NCBI GenBank assembly: GCA_028285415.1
Contig: JANQPF010000003.1
Coordinates: forward strand, 124,001-188,000
Direction of reading: 5' to 3'
DNA from: Pseudomonadales bacterium
Lineage (GTDB): Bacteria > Pseudomonadota > Gammaproteobacteria > Pseudomonadales > Azotimanducaceae
DNA length: 64,000 bases
Shown: positions 50,069-58,279 of the stretch, in pieces
Numbering within the stretch: the first letter of the stretch is position 1
How the letters are laid out: each line of letters starts with the position of its first letter
Translations under genes and position numbers: made by a program
Notes under the pieces: generated by a model
What the model saw: only the letters and a program-made list of their open reading frames with translations
The model's database searches: none
What the model was told of the DNA's origin: nothing

Positions 50069-50674
50069 TCAGGCCTGGCTCATATGGAACACAATGCGCT
50101 GGCGGACGCCGCGCACCGCCACCGCGCTGCCGTTGACGACACGCGGTTTGTATTTGTAGCGCAGTACCGCCCGCAGCGCCGCCTTGTCGAATCCGCGGGA
50201 CGGAAATGACTCGATGACCCGCGGTGCCACCACGCGTCCAAGCTCGTCCACCGTAAACTCCACGATGACCCACCCTTCGGTACCGCGTGAAGCCATGCGT
50301 TCGGGGTACTCCGGAGGCACAGTCATGATCGGCAGGAGATCACCTTCGGCGGCTCCAGGGGTGGGGGTGACATCCCGGCCGGTCGGGGGAGGGGTTGGAC
50401 CAGGAATGCCACCCCCGGTGGCCACCGGCTGGAACTTGGGGACCTTAGCCACAGGCGGTGGCTGGGGCGGCTCCGGCTTGGGTGGGATCGGCGGGCGGAC
50501 AGGCAGGGGTGGTTCCTCGATTTCGGGTAGGAAAGACAGAATCGGCCGAGGCTCCGGGTCTGCAATCTGCACGTCATCAGCGTGGATGGCGTAGTGCATG
50601 ATCAACACCAGGACGCCCGTGACGAACGTCGCTGCGGTGGTCGATAGGGCGTAACGTTTCAAAACAGTGTACAT
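50069..50674 (-). CDS. Energy transducer TonB-family protein
   Basis: The protein has 201 residues from the ATG at 50674 (GGAGG 5 nt upstream). One membrane helix (about 8-30) is followed by a Pro-rich spacer (PPLPVRPPIPPKPEPPQPPP) that would cross the periplasm and a C-terminal TonB domain (IMTVPPEYPERMASRGTEGWVIVEFTVDELGRV, ALRAVLRYKYKPR). It passes proton-motive force to an outer-membrane receptor, or serves as a partner for the M56 protein. It is the last gene of the BlaI operon, starting 13 bp after the M56 stop. No receptor or ExbB/ExbD gene lies nearby. Confidence 0.87.
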   Translation of the reverse strand: MYTVLKRYALSTTAATFVTGVLVLIMHYAIHADDVQIADPEPRPILSFLPEIEEPPLPVRPPIPPKPEPPQPPPVAKVPKFQPVATGGGIPGPTPPPTGRDVTPTPGAAEGDLLPIMTVPPEYPERMASRGTEGWVIVEFTVDELGRVVAPRVIESFPSRGFDKAALRAVLRYKYKPRVVNGSAVAVRGVRQRIVFHMSQA

Positions 50675-50687
50675 AGCTGCCTCCAAA

Positions 50688-52064
50688 TCATTCCGCGTTG
50701 AGGCGGAAACGGAAGTGCCGTCTCACGCGCGGGTTTTCTCCAGGCGGCCTTTCTGAATCACGCAGGGCTTGGCTTGCCCCTGTTGTTGTGGGAAAGCTCG
50801 AACGGTAGCGGGACTGGTAGCGGGTGTTTCTCACCGCCCGGAGCGCCGCCATGTCAAAAACGCCCGGGGGCTGACTTTCGACCACCCGGGCCGCGCTGAC
50901 GCTGCCATCGTGCGAAACGGCAAACTCCACCACCACCTCACCTTCCAGGCCGGCACGCAGTGCGGTCCCGGGATAAATCACGGGCGGTGCATAGCTCGGT
51001 TGATCCAGTCGATGGCGCTGTGTCGACGCCGTACCCGGCGGCACCTCGACGCGCTCGGTGACCGTGGGCATGGTGACTTCGGGATTGGACGCCGCAACCT
51101 GTTGATAGCTGAAGTCCGCCGCTGCCGTGCGATAGACCGGTTCCGGCAGGCGCGGTTCGATACCCGTGAGCGCGGTCACCACGAGCAGGATACCAACCAC
51201 CGCCCAGTACACGCCGCCGGTGTCCAGTTCCAGCGCGCGGGCCCGCGCAAATCGGCCGACGCGGCCGACCAGGTGGTGCTCATGCATGGCGGGCAGTTCG
51301 AGTGCCCGGGTTGAGCGTCCAACACCCGCAGCGTCCGCAAGCGCTTCGACGTACCGTACGTCCAGTCCCGCAAGCTCCGCAGCGGCATCGTCACAGCTCT
51401 CCTCCATGACGCGGACGTAGCCGCGGTAGAGCCACATCAGCCAGGGCATCCACCAGTAGAGCAGCACCAGAAGCCGGATGAACAGCATCCAGCGATCGTC
51501 ACGACGTTTGAGATGGACAAGCTCGTGCGCCAGAACCCCGCGCAACGTCGCATCATCCCAATCTTCATGTTCAACCGGCAGCACGAGCAACGGCTGTCTG
51601 AAAGACGTAGCGCAGGCGTGGTCGCCGAGCACCATGCGCGGCACGGGCATTGCCAATTGTCCGCAAAGGTTCGCGACGGTCCGGCTCACGCGCGCGTCAT
51701 CCAGATCCGGCAGCGCACTGAGCGTAGCGAGTGCCGATAGCAGGCTTCTCGCGTGCACAACCATGGCACCCGCCGCAACGGTCAGCCAACCCCAGATGAG
51801 CAGGTTCGGCACGGCACTTGCCAGAGTCAACGGTGGCAGGGTCGCCGCCTCGAAAAACCAGACCGCCTCGACGGATGCCAGCAGCCAGGGCAGCACGGCA
51901 AGCAATACCACCGCGGCCAGGAGCAGAATTCGCCGCGAAGGCGCATTGTTAGGAAACGCCTTGATGCAAAGCGCGGTGAAGACCCCGGACAGAAGCACCA
52001 GCCGCAGGACCTCCCGCCAGGTCAGGAAGCCTTCCGCAAGCAGATGCTGGTGCAGCTCCTCCAT
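50688..52064 (-). CDS. M56 (BlaR1-like) membrane metallopeptidase fused to a TonB C-terminal domain
   Basis: The protein has 458 residues from the ATG at 52064, 4 bp after the BlaI stop. N-terminal helices (about 20-35, 45-65, 85-105) lead to the zinc motif H180-E-L-V-H184 and the third ligand in VMEESCDDAAAEL. A further helix near 285-305 ends the peptidase region. In place of the BlaR1 penicillin sensor, residues about 365-458 form a TonB C-terminal-like domain (YAPPVIYPGTALRAGLEGEVVVEFAVSHDGSV). It probably senses an envelope signal and cuts BlaI. The signal itself is unknown. Confidence 0.83.
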   Translation of the reverse strand: MEELHQHLLAEGFLTWREVLRLVLLSGVFTALCIKAFPNNAPSRRILLLAAVVLLAVLPWLLASVEAVWFFEAATLPPLTLASAVPNLLIWGWLTVAAGAMVVHARSLLSALATLSALPDLDDARVSRTVANLCGQLAMPVPRMVLGDHACATSFRQPLLVLPVEHEDWDDATLRGVLAHELVHLKRRDDRWMLFIRLLVLLYWWMPWLMWLYRGYVRVMEESCDDAAAELAGLDVRYVEALADAAGVGRSTRALELPAMHEHHLVGRVGRFARARALELDTGGVYWAVVGILLVVTALTGIEPRLPEPVYRTAAADFSYQQVAASNPEVTMPTVTERVEVPPGTASTQRHRLDQPSYAPPVIYPGTALRAGLEGEVVVEFAVSHDGSVSAARVVESQPPGVFDMAALRAVRNTRYQSRYRSSFPTTTGASQALRDSERPPGENPRVRRHFRFRLNAE

Positions 52065-52068
52065 GAGT

Positions 52069-52455
52069 TCAGCGCTTACCCTTGATACGTTCGAGCTCAG
52101 CTTCAATCGCATCGATGTCCGCGTCACTCAGGTCGCCGCCTTCACTGCCGAGCAGGTTGACGACGGCGCTGGCCGGCGAGCCGTCGAAGAACGTGCGCAC
52201 CAGCCGCTCTATGGCGCTTTTCTTGGCATCCGTCTTGGGGAGTACGGGGTAATAGACGTATTTGGCGCCATCCTGGCGGAAAGCGATGTGCCCTTTGTCC
52301 ATGAGCTTTCTGAGCAGCGCGCGAACTGCCGAGTACGATGGCGAGTCGGGAATCTGCGCCTGTATCTCGCCTGCGCTCGCCTCGTCCGTGGCGTAGAGCA
52401 CATCCATGATCTGTCGTTCGCGACGGGTCAGGTGCACGTGTTTGCTGTGGACCAT
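52069..52455 (-). CDS. BlaI/MecI/CopY-family repressor
   Basis: This winged-helix repressor has 128 residues: HLTRRERQIMDVLYATDEASAGEIQAQIP, then SYSAVRALLRKLMDKGHI (recognition helix region) and the wing KYVYYPVL, followed by a dimerisation tail (AIERLVRTFFDGSPASAVVNLL). Members are dimers inactivated by proteolysis from an M56 membrane partner, here the next gene. It has GGAGG 5 nt ahead of the ATG at 52455. The promoter and operator lie in the 223-bp gap shared with the PQQ-dehydrogenase gene. Confidence 0.88.
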   Translation of the reverse strand: MVHSKHVHLTRRERQIMDVLYATDEASAGEIQAQIPDSPSYSAVRALLRKLMDKGHIAFRQDGAKYVYYPVLPKTDAKKSAIERLVRTFFDGSPASAVVNLLGSEGGDLSDADIDAIEAELERIKGKR

Positions 52456-52472
52456 TTCCGACCTCCAGGTTT

Positions 52473-52510
52473 GTGCTACGGAATTAGCATAGTGCTATTT
52501 TTTTAGCACT
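52473..52510. promoter_or_regulatory. Overlapping inverted-repeat operator of the BlaI operon
   Basis: Half-sites of GTGCTA / TAGCAC occur repeatedly. AGTGCTA (52491-52497) and TAGCACT (52504-52510) form a perfect inverted repeat around six T. TAGCA-TAG-TGCTA (52485-52497) is a second, overlapping palindrome, and a further GTGCTA lies at 52473-52478. This fits BlaI dimer binding with cooperation. Confidence 0.65.
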
Positions 52511-52514
52511 TCAA
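52486..52514 (-). promoter_or_regulatory. Putative promoter of the BlaI-M56-TonB operon
   Basis: Minus strand: TTGAAG (52514-52509, 4/6) and TATGCT (52491-52486, 4/6) spaced 17 nt. Both boxes are covered by the inverted repeats, so BlaI would block polymerase. The ATG lies 30 bp further. Confidence 0.5.
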
Positions 52515-52678
52515 GCGTCGATCTCATAAAAACTATATCGAAATGCGCTAGCGACAAAGCGGCAGACGCAATTCTGTTCTAAAGCCGCGCCGCTCCGAAG
52601 CCCCGGTACAGCGTGTTTTTTACGCGCGGACCCCGCTACACTTCGCTATCGCCAACATGTACGAAAGAGGGGAAATAC

Positions 52679-54934
52679 ATGCGCGTAACCGCCTATGCCG
52701 CAATGGCAGCGCTGCTCGTTGTCATGCTCACCGGTTGTTCCGATCAGCCTGCGGAGGAAGCCGCAGCCACCACCGAAGTGCCCGCGGCAGAATCTCAAGC
52801 TTCAAGCCGCGCCCAGGCGATACAAACGTCTACCGCTTCCATAGACGGCGCAAGAATCGGCAAAGCCGAAGCGGGCAACTGGCTCAGCACCGGACGGACC
52901 TACAACGAGCAACGCCACAGCCCGTTGGATCAGATCAATGCGGAGAACATCGGGGAGCTGGGTCTCGAGTGGTACTGGGATACCGGCACCAAGCGCGGAC
53001 TGGAGGCGACGCCCATTGTGGTCGACGGGGTGATGTTCACTTCCGGCACCTGGTCGGTGGTGTGGGCACACGATGCCAAAACCGGCGAGCTCCTCTGGGA
53101 GTATGATCCCGAGGTACCCCGCGCGTGGGGGCGCTATGCCTGCTGCGACGTCGTCAACCGTGGTGTGGCCGCCTGGAAAGGCAGAATCTACGTCGGCACG
53201 ATCGACGGACGCCTGGTGGCCCTCGACGCCGGCACGGGTATACCGGATTGGGAGGTGAACACAATCCTGCCAGACCGGCCTTACACAATCACCGGTGCCC
53301 CACGCATCGTCAAAGACAAGGTCATCATCGGCAACGGCGGCGCCGAGTACGGCGTGCGCGGTTACGTCACCGCATACAACGCCGAGACCGGCGCAGAAGA
53401 ATGGCGTTTCTACACGGTGCCCGGCAATCCCGATGACGGGTTTGAAAGTGAAGACATGGAACTCGCCGCCACCACCTGGCGCGGCGGCAAGTGGTGGGAA
53501 GTCGGCGGCGGTGGCACCGTCTGGGACTCCATGGCATTCGATCCGGAGCTTAACCTCCTGTACATCGGTACCGGTAACGGCTCGCCGTGGAACCGCTACA
53601 TCAGAAGCCCCGGCGGCGGCGACAATCTCTATCTTTCGTCCATGGTGGCCTTGAACCCCGATACGGGCAAGCGGGTCTGGCACTACCAGACCACACCGGG
53701 CGATACATGGGACTACACCGCCGTCCAGCACATGATCCTGGCTGACATCGAGATCAACGGCGAAATGCGCAAGGTCATCATGCAGGCGCCGAAAAATGGC
53801 TTCTTCTATGTCCTTGACCGCACTAACGGTGACTTCATCTCGGCTGAGGCTTACGTGCCGGTCACCTGGGCAACCGAGGTCGATTCTGAAACCGGGCGTC
53901 CCGTCGAAAACCCGGAGGCACACTATGCCAACGCCAAGAAGCGCATCCAGCCTGGCCCCCTCGGCGGTCACAACTGGCATCCCATGACGTACCACCCGGG
54001 GACCGGGCTCGTCTATATCCCCGCCCTGGATCTGCGCTTCGATTACGCCCAGGACAACGCCTTCCAGCACTCCCCGGAAGACTGGAACCTGGGCGTCGAT
54101 TTCCGCACCCAGGCGCCACCGCCGTCCGCAGAAGAGAACATCGACAATCTACAGGCAATCAAAGGTTTCCTTGCCGCCTGGGATCCGGTGACTCAACAGG
54201 AAGTCTGGCGCGTCCAGCACGCCACGGCCTGGAACGGCGGGTTGTTGTCTACCGCGGGTGATCTGGTTTTCCAGGGACGCGCTGACGGTCAGTTCGCAGC
54301 CTACGCCGCCGACAGCGGCGAGCTCGTGTGGGAAAGCCCGGTGCACGTCGGCATCATCGCAGCCCCCGTCAGCTACGAGATCGACGGCGAGCAGTACATT
54401 ACGGTCGTTGCCGGTTGGGGCGGCGCCTACAGCGTCGCGAGCGGCGCCCCGCGCCACCGCGACAACGTGCTGAGCGAAGGCCGCATCCTGACGTACAAGC
54501 TCGGCGGCAAGGCAACGCTGCCGACCCCGGCCGTCACCTATCTGGCCGTACCCACACCACCCGAGATGGAATACACCCCGGAGCAGGCGCAGCTCGGTAA
54601 CGATCTCTTCCACGAGTATTGTGCCGTCTGCCACGGCCCTGGCGTGGGCACATCCGGGCCAATTGTCAATCTGATGTACAGCACCGCCGAAACGCACGCC
54701 ATCTGGGATGGCATTGTGATTGGTGGTGCATATACCGAAAAGGGGATGCCTGGCTTCAACCACGCGCTCGATAGCGACAAAGCTCAGGCCATTCGCGCCT
54801 ACATTGTGGATCGGGCGAAAACCGTCATCGCCTTCTGTGAGTCGACGTTCCGCGAAGAGTATCCGGAGCTGCTTGACCCGGCCTGCGAAATCCCGCAGGT
54901 GGGCGTTGCCACCGTGGCCGGCGGCGGCGACTGA
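52679..54934 (+). CDS. PQQ-dependent quinohemoprotein alcohol dehydrogenase, lipoprotein
   Basis: The protein has 751 residues. The lipobox LTGC lies in VVMLTGCSDQ. The eight-bladed propeller shows the vicinal disulfide C155-C156 (RYACCDVV), the tryptophan-docking repeats (VWAHDAKTGELLW, RVWHYQTTPGDTWDYTA) and the PQQ/metal contact regions. A fused C-terminal haem domain carries C648-A-V-C651-H652. This is the type II quinohemoprotein design that oxidises alcohols and passes electrons to cytochromes. WDYTA (Thr rather than a second Asp) favours Ca over lanthanide use, by inference. The start ATG at 52679 follows AGAGGGG. It is divergent from the BlaI operon. Confidence 0.9.
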   Translation: MRVTAYAAMAALLVVMLTGCSDQPAEEAAATTEVPAAESQASSRAQAIQTSTASIDGARIGKAEAGNWLSTGRTYNEQRHSPLDQINAENIGELGLEWYWDTGTKRGLEATPIVVDGVMFTSGTWSVVWAHDAKTGELLWEYDPEVPRAWGRYACCDVVNRGVAAWKGRIYVGTIDGRLVALDAGTGIPDWEVNTILPDRPYTITGAPRIVKDKVIIGNGGAEYGVRGYVTAYNAETGAEEWRFYTVPGNPDDGFESEDMELAATTWRGGKWWEVGGGGTVWDSMAFDPELNLLYIGTGNGSPWNRYIRSPGGGDNLYLSSMVALNPDTGKRVWHYQTTPGDTWDYTAVQHMILADIEINGEMRKVIMQAPKNGFFYVLDRTNGDFISAEAYVPVTWATEVDSETGRPVENPEAHYANAKKRIQPGPLGGHNWHPMTYHPGTGLVYIPALDLRFDYAQDNAFQHSPEDWNLGVDFRTQAPPPSAEENIDNLQAIKGFLAAWDPVTQQEVWRVQHATAWNGGLLSTAGDLVFQGRADGQFAAYAADSGELVWESPVHVGIIAAPVSYEIDGEQYITVVAGWGGAYSVASGAPRHRDNVLSEGRILTYKLGGKATLPTPAVTYLAVPTPPEMEYTPEQAQLGNDLFHEYCAVCHGPGVGTSGPIVNLMYSTAETHAIWDGIVIGGAYTEKGMPGFNHALDSDKAQAIRAYIVDRAKTVIAFCESTFREEYPELLDPACEIPQVGVATVAGGGD

Positions 54935-54955
54935 GCAGTACCTGATGATGGGCCG

Positions 54956-54979
54956 CCGCGGCGCGGAAACGCGCCGCGG
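54956..54979. terminator. Perfect 10-bp hairpin with GAAA loop between convergent genes
   Basis: CCGCGGCGCG-GAAA-CGCGCCGCGG is perfectly paired over 10 bp with a GNRA tetraloop, between the stop of the dehydrogenase (54934) and that of the convergent phosphatase (54986). A clear T-run is missing, so it may be a bidirectional or Rho-assisted terminator. Confidence 0.6.
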
Positions 54980-54985
54980 AGCTCG

Positions 54986-55858
54986 TTATTGAAGGGCTGG
55001 GACTTCCCGCGCCGCAACTTCCACGGCAATCGGCAGATGGTCCGATATCCGGCAGTTGAGCACGTCGTAGTTCTTGATCTCGAGATTCGACGAGACGAGC
55101 ACATGGTCGAGGGCCATGGCCGGTTGCCAGGCCGGATAGGTAGGATCCACCGTTTCCGCCGGCTGCAGATTCAAGTCCTTCAGCGGGGAAGAATCGAGCA
55201 GCTCGTGCATGGGTGTATTCATGTCGCCCATCAGAATCACCTGACGCTCATGGGAGACCTGTTCCGCCACGTAAGCCAGCTGCTTTTCGCGGGACTGCTT
55301 ACCCAGGGATAAATGCAACATCACAATCACGAGCTCGTCGCCCGCATAAGGCAGTCGGACAAATACCGCGCCGCGTCCCGGAATCATGCCAGGCAGCTTG
55401 TGATCCTCGAGGCCTTCCGGCTCGATACGTGTCAGCAGGCCGTTACCATGCTGGGCCAGCGGGCCCAGATCGCGGTTGGTCTGGGCGTACCAGTACGGGA
55501 AACCCGCCGCATGGGATAGAAACTCGACCTGATTGACAAAGCCGCTGCGAATGCTGCCGCCGTCGATTTCCTGCAACCCGACGACATCAAAGCCTGAGAC
55601 GAGCTCCGCAATGCGGTTGAGGTTCTTGACCCGGCTTTCGTGCGGCAGGACGTGTTTCCAGCCTTTGGTGAAGTAGTGGCGATAGGCGGAGGTCTTGATG
55701 CCGACCTGAATGTTGAAGCTCAGGAGTTTCAGCGGTGCATGTGCATCCGTGCTCACGGTAGAAGCAGGCGCCGAGTCCGTATTCCTTGCCGTCATGAGGG
55801 GATTGGCAACCGGGTCAACTACTGACGCACGCTCTGCGCGTCTGGCCCACGAAATCAT
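54986..55858 (-). CDS. Endonuclease/exonuclease/phosphatase (EEP) family protein
   Basis: This Mg-dependent phosphoesterase fold has 290 residues from the ATG at 55858 (GGAG 7 nt upstream; the ORF is open to 55963). The metal and catalytic motifs are LSFNIQVG (Asn), VVGLQEIDGG (Glu), LMGDMNTP (D-x-N) and the final RISDHLPI (D-H). It may act as a phosphodiesterase, sphingomyelinase-like enzyme or phosphatase. The substrate is unknown. The N-terminal region after the start lacks a signal peptide. In related bacteria this gene often stands beside dsbA and cytochrome c4. Confidence 0.83.
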   Translation of the reverse strand: MISWARRAERASVVDPVANPLMTARNTDSAPASTVSTDAHAPLKLLSFNIQVGIKTSAYRHYFTKGWKHVLPHESRVKNLNRIAELVSGFDVVGLQEIDGGSIRSGFVNQVEFLSHAAGFPYWYAQTNRDLGPLAQHGNGLLTRIEPEGLEDHKLPGMIPGRGAVFVRLPYAGDELVIVMLHLSLGKQSREKQLAYVAEQVSHERQVILMGDMNTPMHELLDSSPLKDLNLQPAETVDPTYPAWQPAMALDHVLVSSNLEIKNYDVLNCRISDHLPIAVEVAAREVPALQ

Positions 55859-56004
55859 GTTCTGCTCCCATCCTGGAAGCCTAAGTCTAGAAGGTCCTCT
55901 GAATTCGAACTGAGTACTGCCTGGCATTTTGTAGATCACGGCGCCGGTTGGGTCCGACGCCAAACTCCGTTTATGACCGCGCGGTGCGCGTTGTTACAAC
56001 CAAC

Positions 56005-56026
56005 GACGGCGCGGCTCCGCGTCGTC
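56005..56026 (-). terminator. Possible terminator hairpin 3' of dsbA
   Basis: Leftward RNA past the dsbA stop can fold GACGaCGCGg around AGC with CGCGcCGTC, an 8-9 bp stem with one mismatch. A U-run is absent, so support is weak. Confidence 0.3.
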
Positions 56027-56031
56027 CGGGG

Positions 56032-56685
56032 CTATTCTGCCGCCTGTGCGGCGGCTGCTTCCATCTGCACGAGATGCTCGACCACTTCGAGCATTTTAGT
56101 GTTGCTGCCCGCCATGCGCCCGTCAACGCGATATTTTCCGTTGACGATCATGCTCGGCACGCCGGTGACGCGATAGGCGCGTACCTTGGCTTTGGCCTGC
56201 TCAACGCGGCTGCGGACCGAAAACGAGCTGTACGCCGTATCAAAATCTTCCGCGCTCACTTCGGCGGTCTCCGCAAAGAGCTCGCTCAGGAGATCCGGCT
56301 TGCGCAGATCCTGGCGCTTGACGTGAATCCCTTCAAAAATTGGCATGTGAACCGCGTCCGCAACGCCGAGCGTCTGTGCGGTATAAAACGCCTGCGCCAT
56401 CAATTCCCAGTCGGCATTAAAGACCGCCGGCAGGCGGCTGAACTCGACGACTTCCGTGTTGCTCTCGCGCCAGGATTCGATGGCCGGATCGAAGTTGAAG
56501 CAGTGGATGCACGCGTAGGAGAACACCTCAACCACCTCGACTTTGTCGCTCTCACCCGTCTCGACGCTGATCGGCAGCTTTTCGTAATGCATACCCTCGA
56601 CAAACTCGGCCGCCTGGGCCAAGCCGCTGGCCAGAACAACCACCAGCGTCAACAGCGCACCGCCAATCATCTTCGTCAATTGCAT
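56032..56685 (-). CDS. dsbA: Thiol:disulfide interchange protein DsbA
   Basis: This periplasmic disulfide oxidase of 217 residues has a signal peptide (about 1-26, ending in QAA). The thioredoxin-fold active site is C59-I-H-C62 (E. coli has CPHC), with the cis-Pro loop in VTGVPSMIV. It introduces disulfides into exported proteins, including c-type cytochrome precursors encoded next to it. The start at 56685 is used because the signal begins there; the ORF is open further. It lies 149 bp after the upstream cytochrome c4 gene on the same strand. Confidence 0.9.
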   Translation of the reverse strand: MQLTKMIGGALLTLVVVLASGLAQAAEFVEGMHYEKLPISVETGESDKVEVVEVFSYACIHCFNFDPAIESWRESNTEVVEFSRLPAVFNADWELMAQAFYTAQTLGVADAVHMPIFEGIHVKRQDLRKPDLLSELFAETAEVSAEDFDTAYSSFSVRSRVEQAKAKVRAYRVTGVPSMIVNGKYRVDGRMAGSNTKMLEVVEHLVQMEAAAAQAAE

Positions 56686-56834
56686 GTTCTTCTCTGCTCC
56701 AATTCGGCTCCAATTCTGCGCCACCCGATCGAATGTGCATGACCACCGAGTTTGGACATCACGACTGGTCGATGGGTTCAACGAGTCCAGGATAGCCTGT
56801 CAGTCTGAATGGGCCCTTAACGCCGCCAGTTTGC

Positions 56835-57473
56835 TCAGTGCAGACCCTGCAGATAATCGGCCAGAAGGGCAATTTCAGTGTCCGTCAGTCCTTCGGCAAC
56901 GCCACGCATCATGCCGCCGTAGGTCTCGTCGGTCATCCGCGTACGCTCACGATAGGCTTTGAGCTGGGCTTCAGTATACGCGGCCGATTGCCCGTTGATC
57001 CGCGGGAAACCCGCCTGTGCGTTACCGGCGCCGTTAGGATTGTGACAGGCCGCACACGCGGCCACGCCTTTACGCGCAATGCCGGCCCGATAGATCTGCT
57101 GGGCCGCGGCAATCGCCTCGTCGTCGCCACTCGCCTGTGACATCTTGGCCGGCAGGCTCGCGTAGTAAGCGGCCATGTCCATCAGATCCTGATCGCTCTT
57201 GGCATCGAGCTGCCCCGCCATCAGCGGGATATCGCGCGTTTTGTCTTTGATCGCCTTGAGCTGCTCGTACAGATACTTTTCATTCTGACCCGCAAGATTC
57301 GGGTAAGTCGGATCCAGCCCCGTTGCGCCGTCAGCGCCGTGGCAGGCACCACAGGCTGCGCTTTGCGCTTCGCCGGCGGCCGGATCTCCGCCGGCCAGTG
57401 CTGCGCCGGCGAAGAGTGCCGACGCGCCAAATATTGTCAATCTGGTGAGCCAATTACGCACGATCAATTTCAT
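56835..57473 (-). CDS. Cytochrome c4, diheme
   Basis: This periplasmic cytochrome of 212 residues has a signal peptide (about 1-28) and haem sites C41-G-A-C44-H45 and C140-A-A-C143-H144 in two homologous domains. DLMDMAAYYASLP and GVAEGLTDTEIALLADYLQGL are typical c4 helices, with Met ligands nearby. It links the bc1 complex with oxidases. The start ATG at 57473 has AAAGAG upstream; a GTG six codons earlier is an alternative. Conserved gammaproteobacterial neighbours are engB (divergent) and dsbA (downstream). Confidence 0.9.
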   Translation of the reverse strand: MKLIVRNWLTRLTIFGASALFAGAALAGGDPAAGEAQSAACGACHGADGATGLDPTYPNLAGQNEKYLYEQLKAIKDKTRDIPLMAGQLDAKSDQDLMDMAAYYASLPAKMSQASGDDEAIAAAQQIYRAGIARKGVAACAACHNPNGAGNAQAGFPRINGQSAAYTEAQLKAYRERTRMTDETYGGMMRGVAEGLTDTEIALLADYLQGLH

Positions 57474-57578
57474 CTCTTTCTTAACTCTCAAAACTGCTGT
57501 CCCGGCGCTCGCTACCGGGCCAAATCCGCATACTGCCGAAGTGTAGCTGCTATCGGCGGCCTTTTAGGAATAGACTGC

Positions 57579-57593
57579 CGGGTTGAGAACCCG
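57579..57593. promoter_or_regulatory. Inverted repeat CGGGTT-GAG-AACCCG in the engB/cytochrome gap
   Basis: A perfect 6-bp inverted repeat with a 3-nt spacer lies 42 bp upstream of engB and 105 bp upstream of the divergent cytochrome gene. It could be an operator or an early RNA hairpin. No regulator is known. Confidence 0.3.
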
Positions 57594-57635
57594 ATATGAG
57601 ACCACCGTGCGGCAGGGCGCGCGAATTATACCAAC

Positions 57636-58265
57636 ATGACGGCAAAAGTACCTCTCCCGGAACGGCTCGAAGCGACCTTCCTGAAAAGCGCCCCCAGCCT
57701 CAAGCAGTGTCCGCGGGACGACGTGGCCGAGGTTGCATTTGCGGGTCGCTCCAACGCCGGCAAAAGCTCGGTGCTCAACCAGATCACCGGCAACAAGCGG
57801 ATGGCCAAAGTCTCCAAGACGCCCGGGCGCACGCAGCTTCTGAATCTCTTCGATCTGCGCCGCGGCGGCCGTCTGGTCGATCTTCCCGGCTACGGCTACG
57901 CCAAGGCCGGCCGCGCGGCGCAGACAACCTGGCAATCGGCCGTCAACGACTACCTGTCGAGGCGCGACAACCTGGTCGGGCTCGTGCTCGTCACCGACAT
58001 CCGCCATCCTGGACAGGTTTACGATGAGGAAATCATCGCCTGGAGCGCAGCTTCCGAGCTGCCAATCTGTGTGCTCCTCAACAAGGCTGACAAGCTCGGC
58101 AGCGGCGCTCAGGGCAAGGCGCTTGCCGCGTTCGAGCGAGCCCACAGCGACCACCCGGCGCTGACGGCACTGTGTTTTTCCGCGCTCAAGGGCAAAGGCA
58201 AGATGGCGCTGATTGAGCTATTGTGCGACTGGTTCGACGCAGCGGCCGGCGCAGACCAGCGTTGA
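57636..58265 (+). CDS. engB: Ribosome biogenesis GTPase EngB (YihA/YsxC)
   Basis: This essential GTPase of 209 residues assists assembly of the large ribosomal subunit. The motifs are G1 GRSNAGKSS (about 37-45), G2 Thr in SKTPGRTQLLN, G3 DLPGYGYAK, G4 NKAD and G5 FSALKGKG. Length and order match the YihA/YsxC family. It stands head to head with cytochrome c4 and its stop is 14 bp from that of the convergent polA, a gene order well known in Pseudomonas-like genomes. Confidence 0.94.
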   Translation: MTAKVPLPERLEATFLKSAPSLKQCPRDDVAEVAFAGRSNAGKSSVLNQITGNKRMAKVSKTPGRTQLLNLFDLRRGGRLVDLPGYGYAKAGRAAQTTWQSAVNDYLSRRDNLVGLVLVTDIRHPGQVYDEEIIAWSAASELPICVLLNKADKLGSGAQGKALAAFERAHSDHPALTALCFSALKGKGKMALIELLCDWFDAAAGADQR

Positions 58266-58279
58266 GGCAGGTGGACGCG

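Noticed and set aside
50069-52455. The BlaI operon as an ordinary beta-lactam resistance locus
   Set aside because: No beta-lactamase or penicillin-sensor domain is present; the peptidase carries a TonB-like tail instead.
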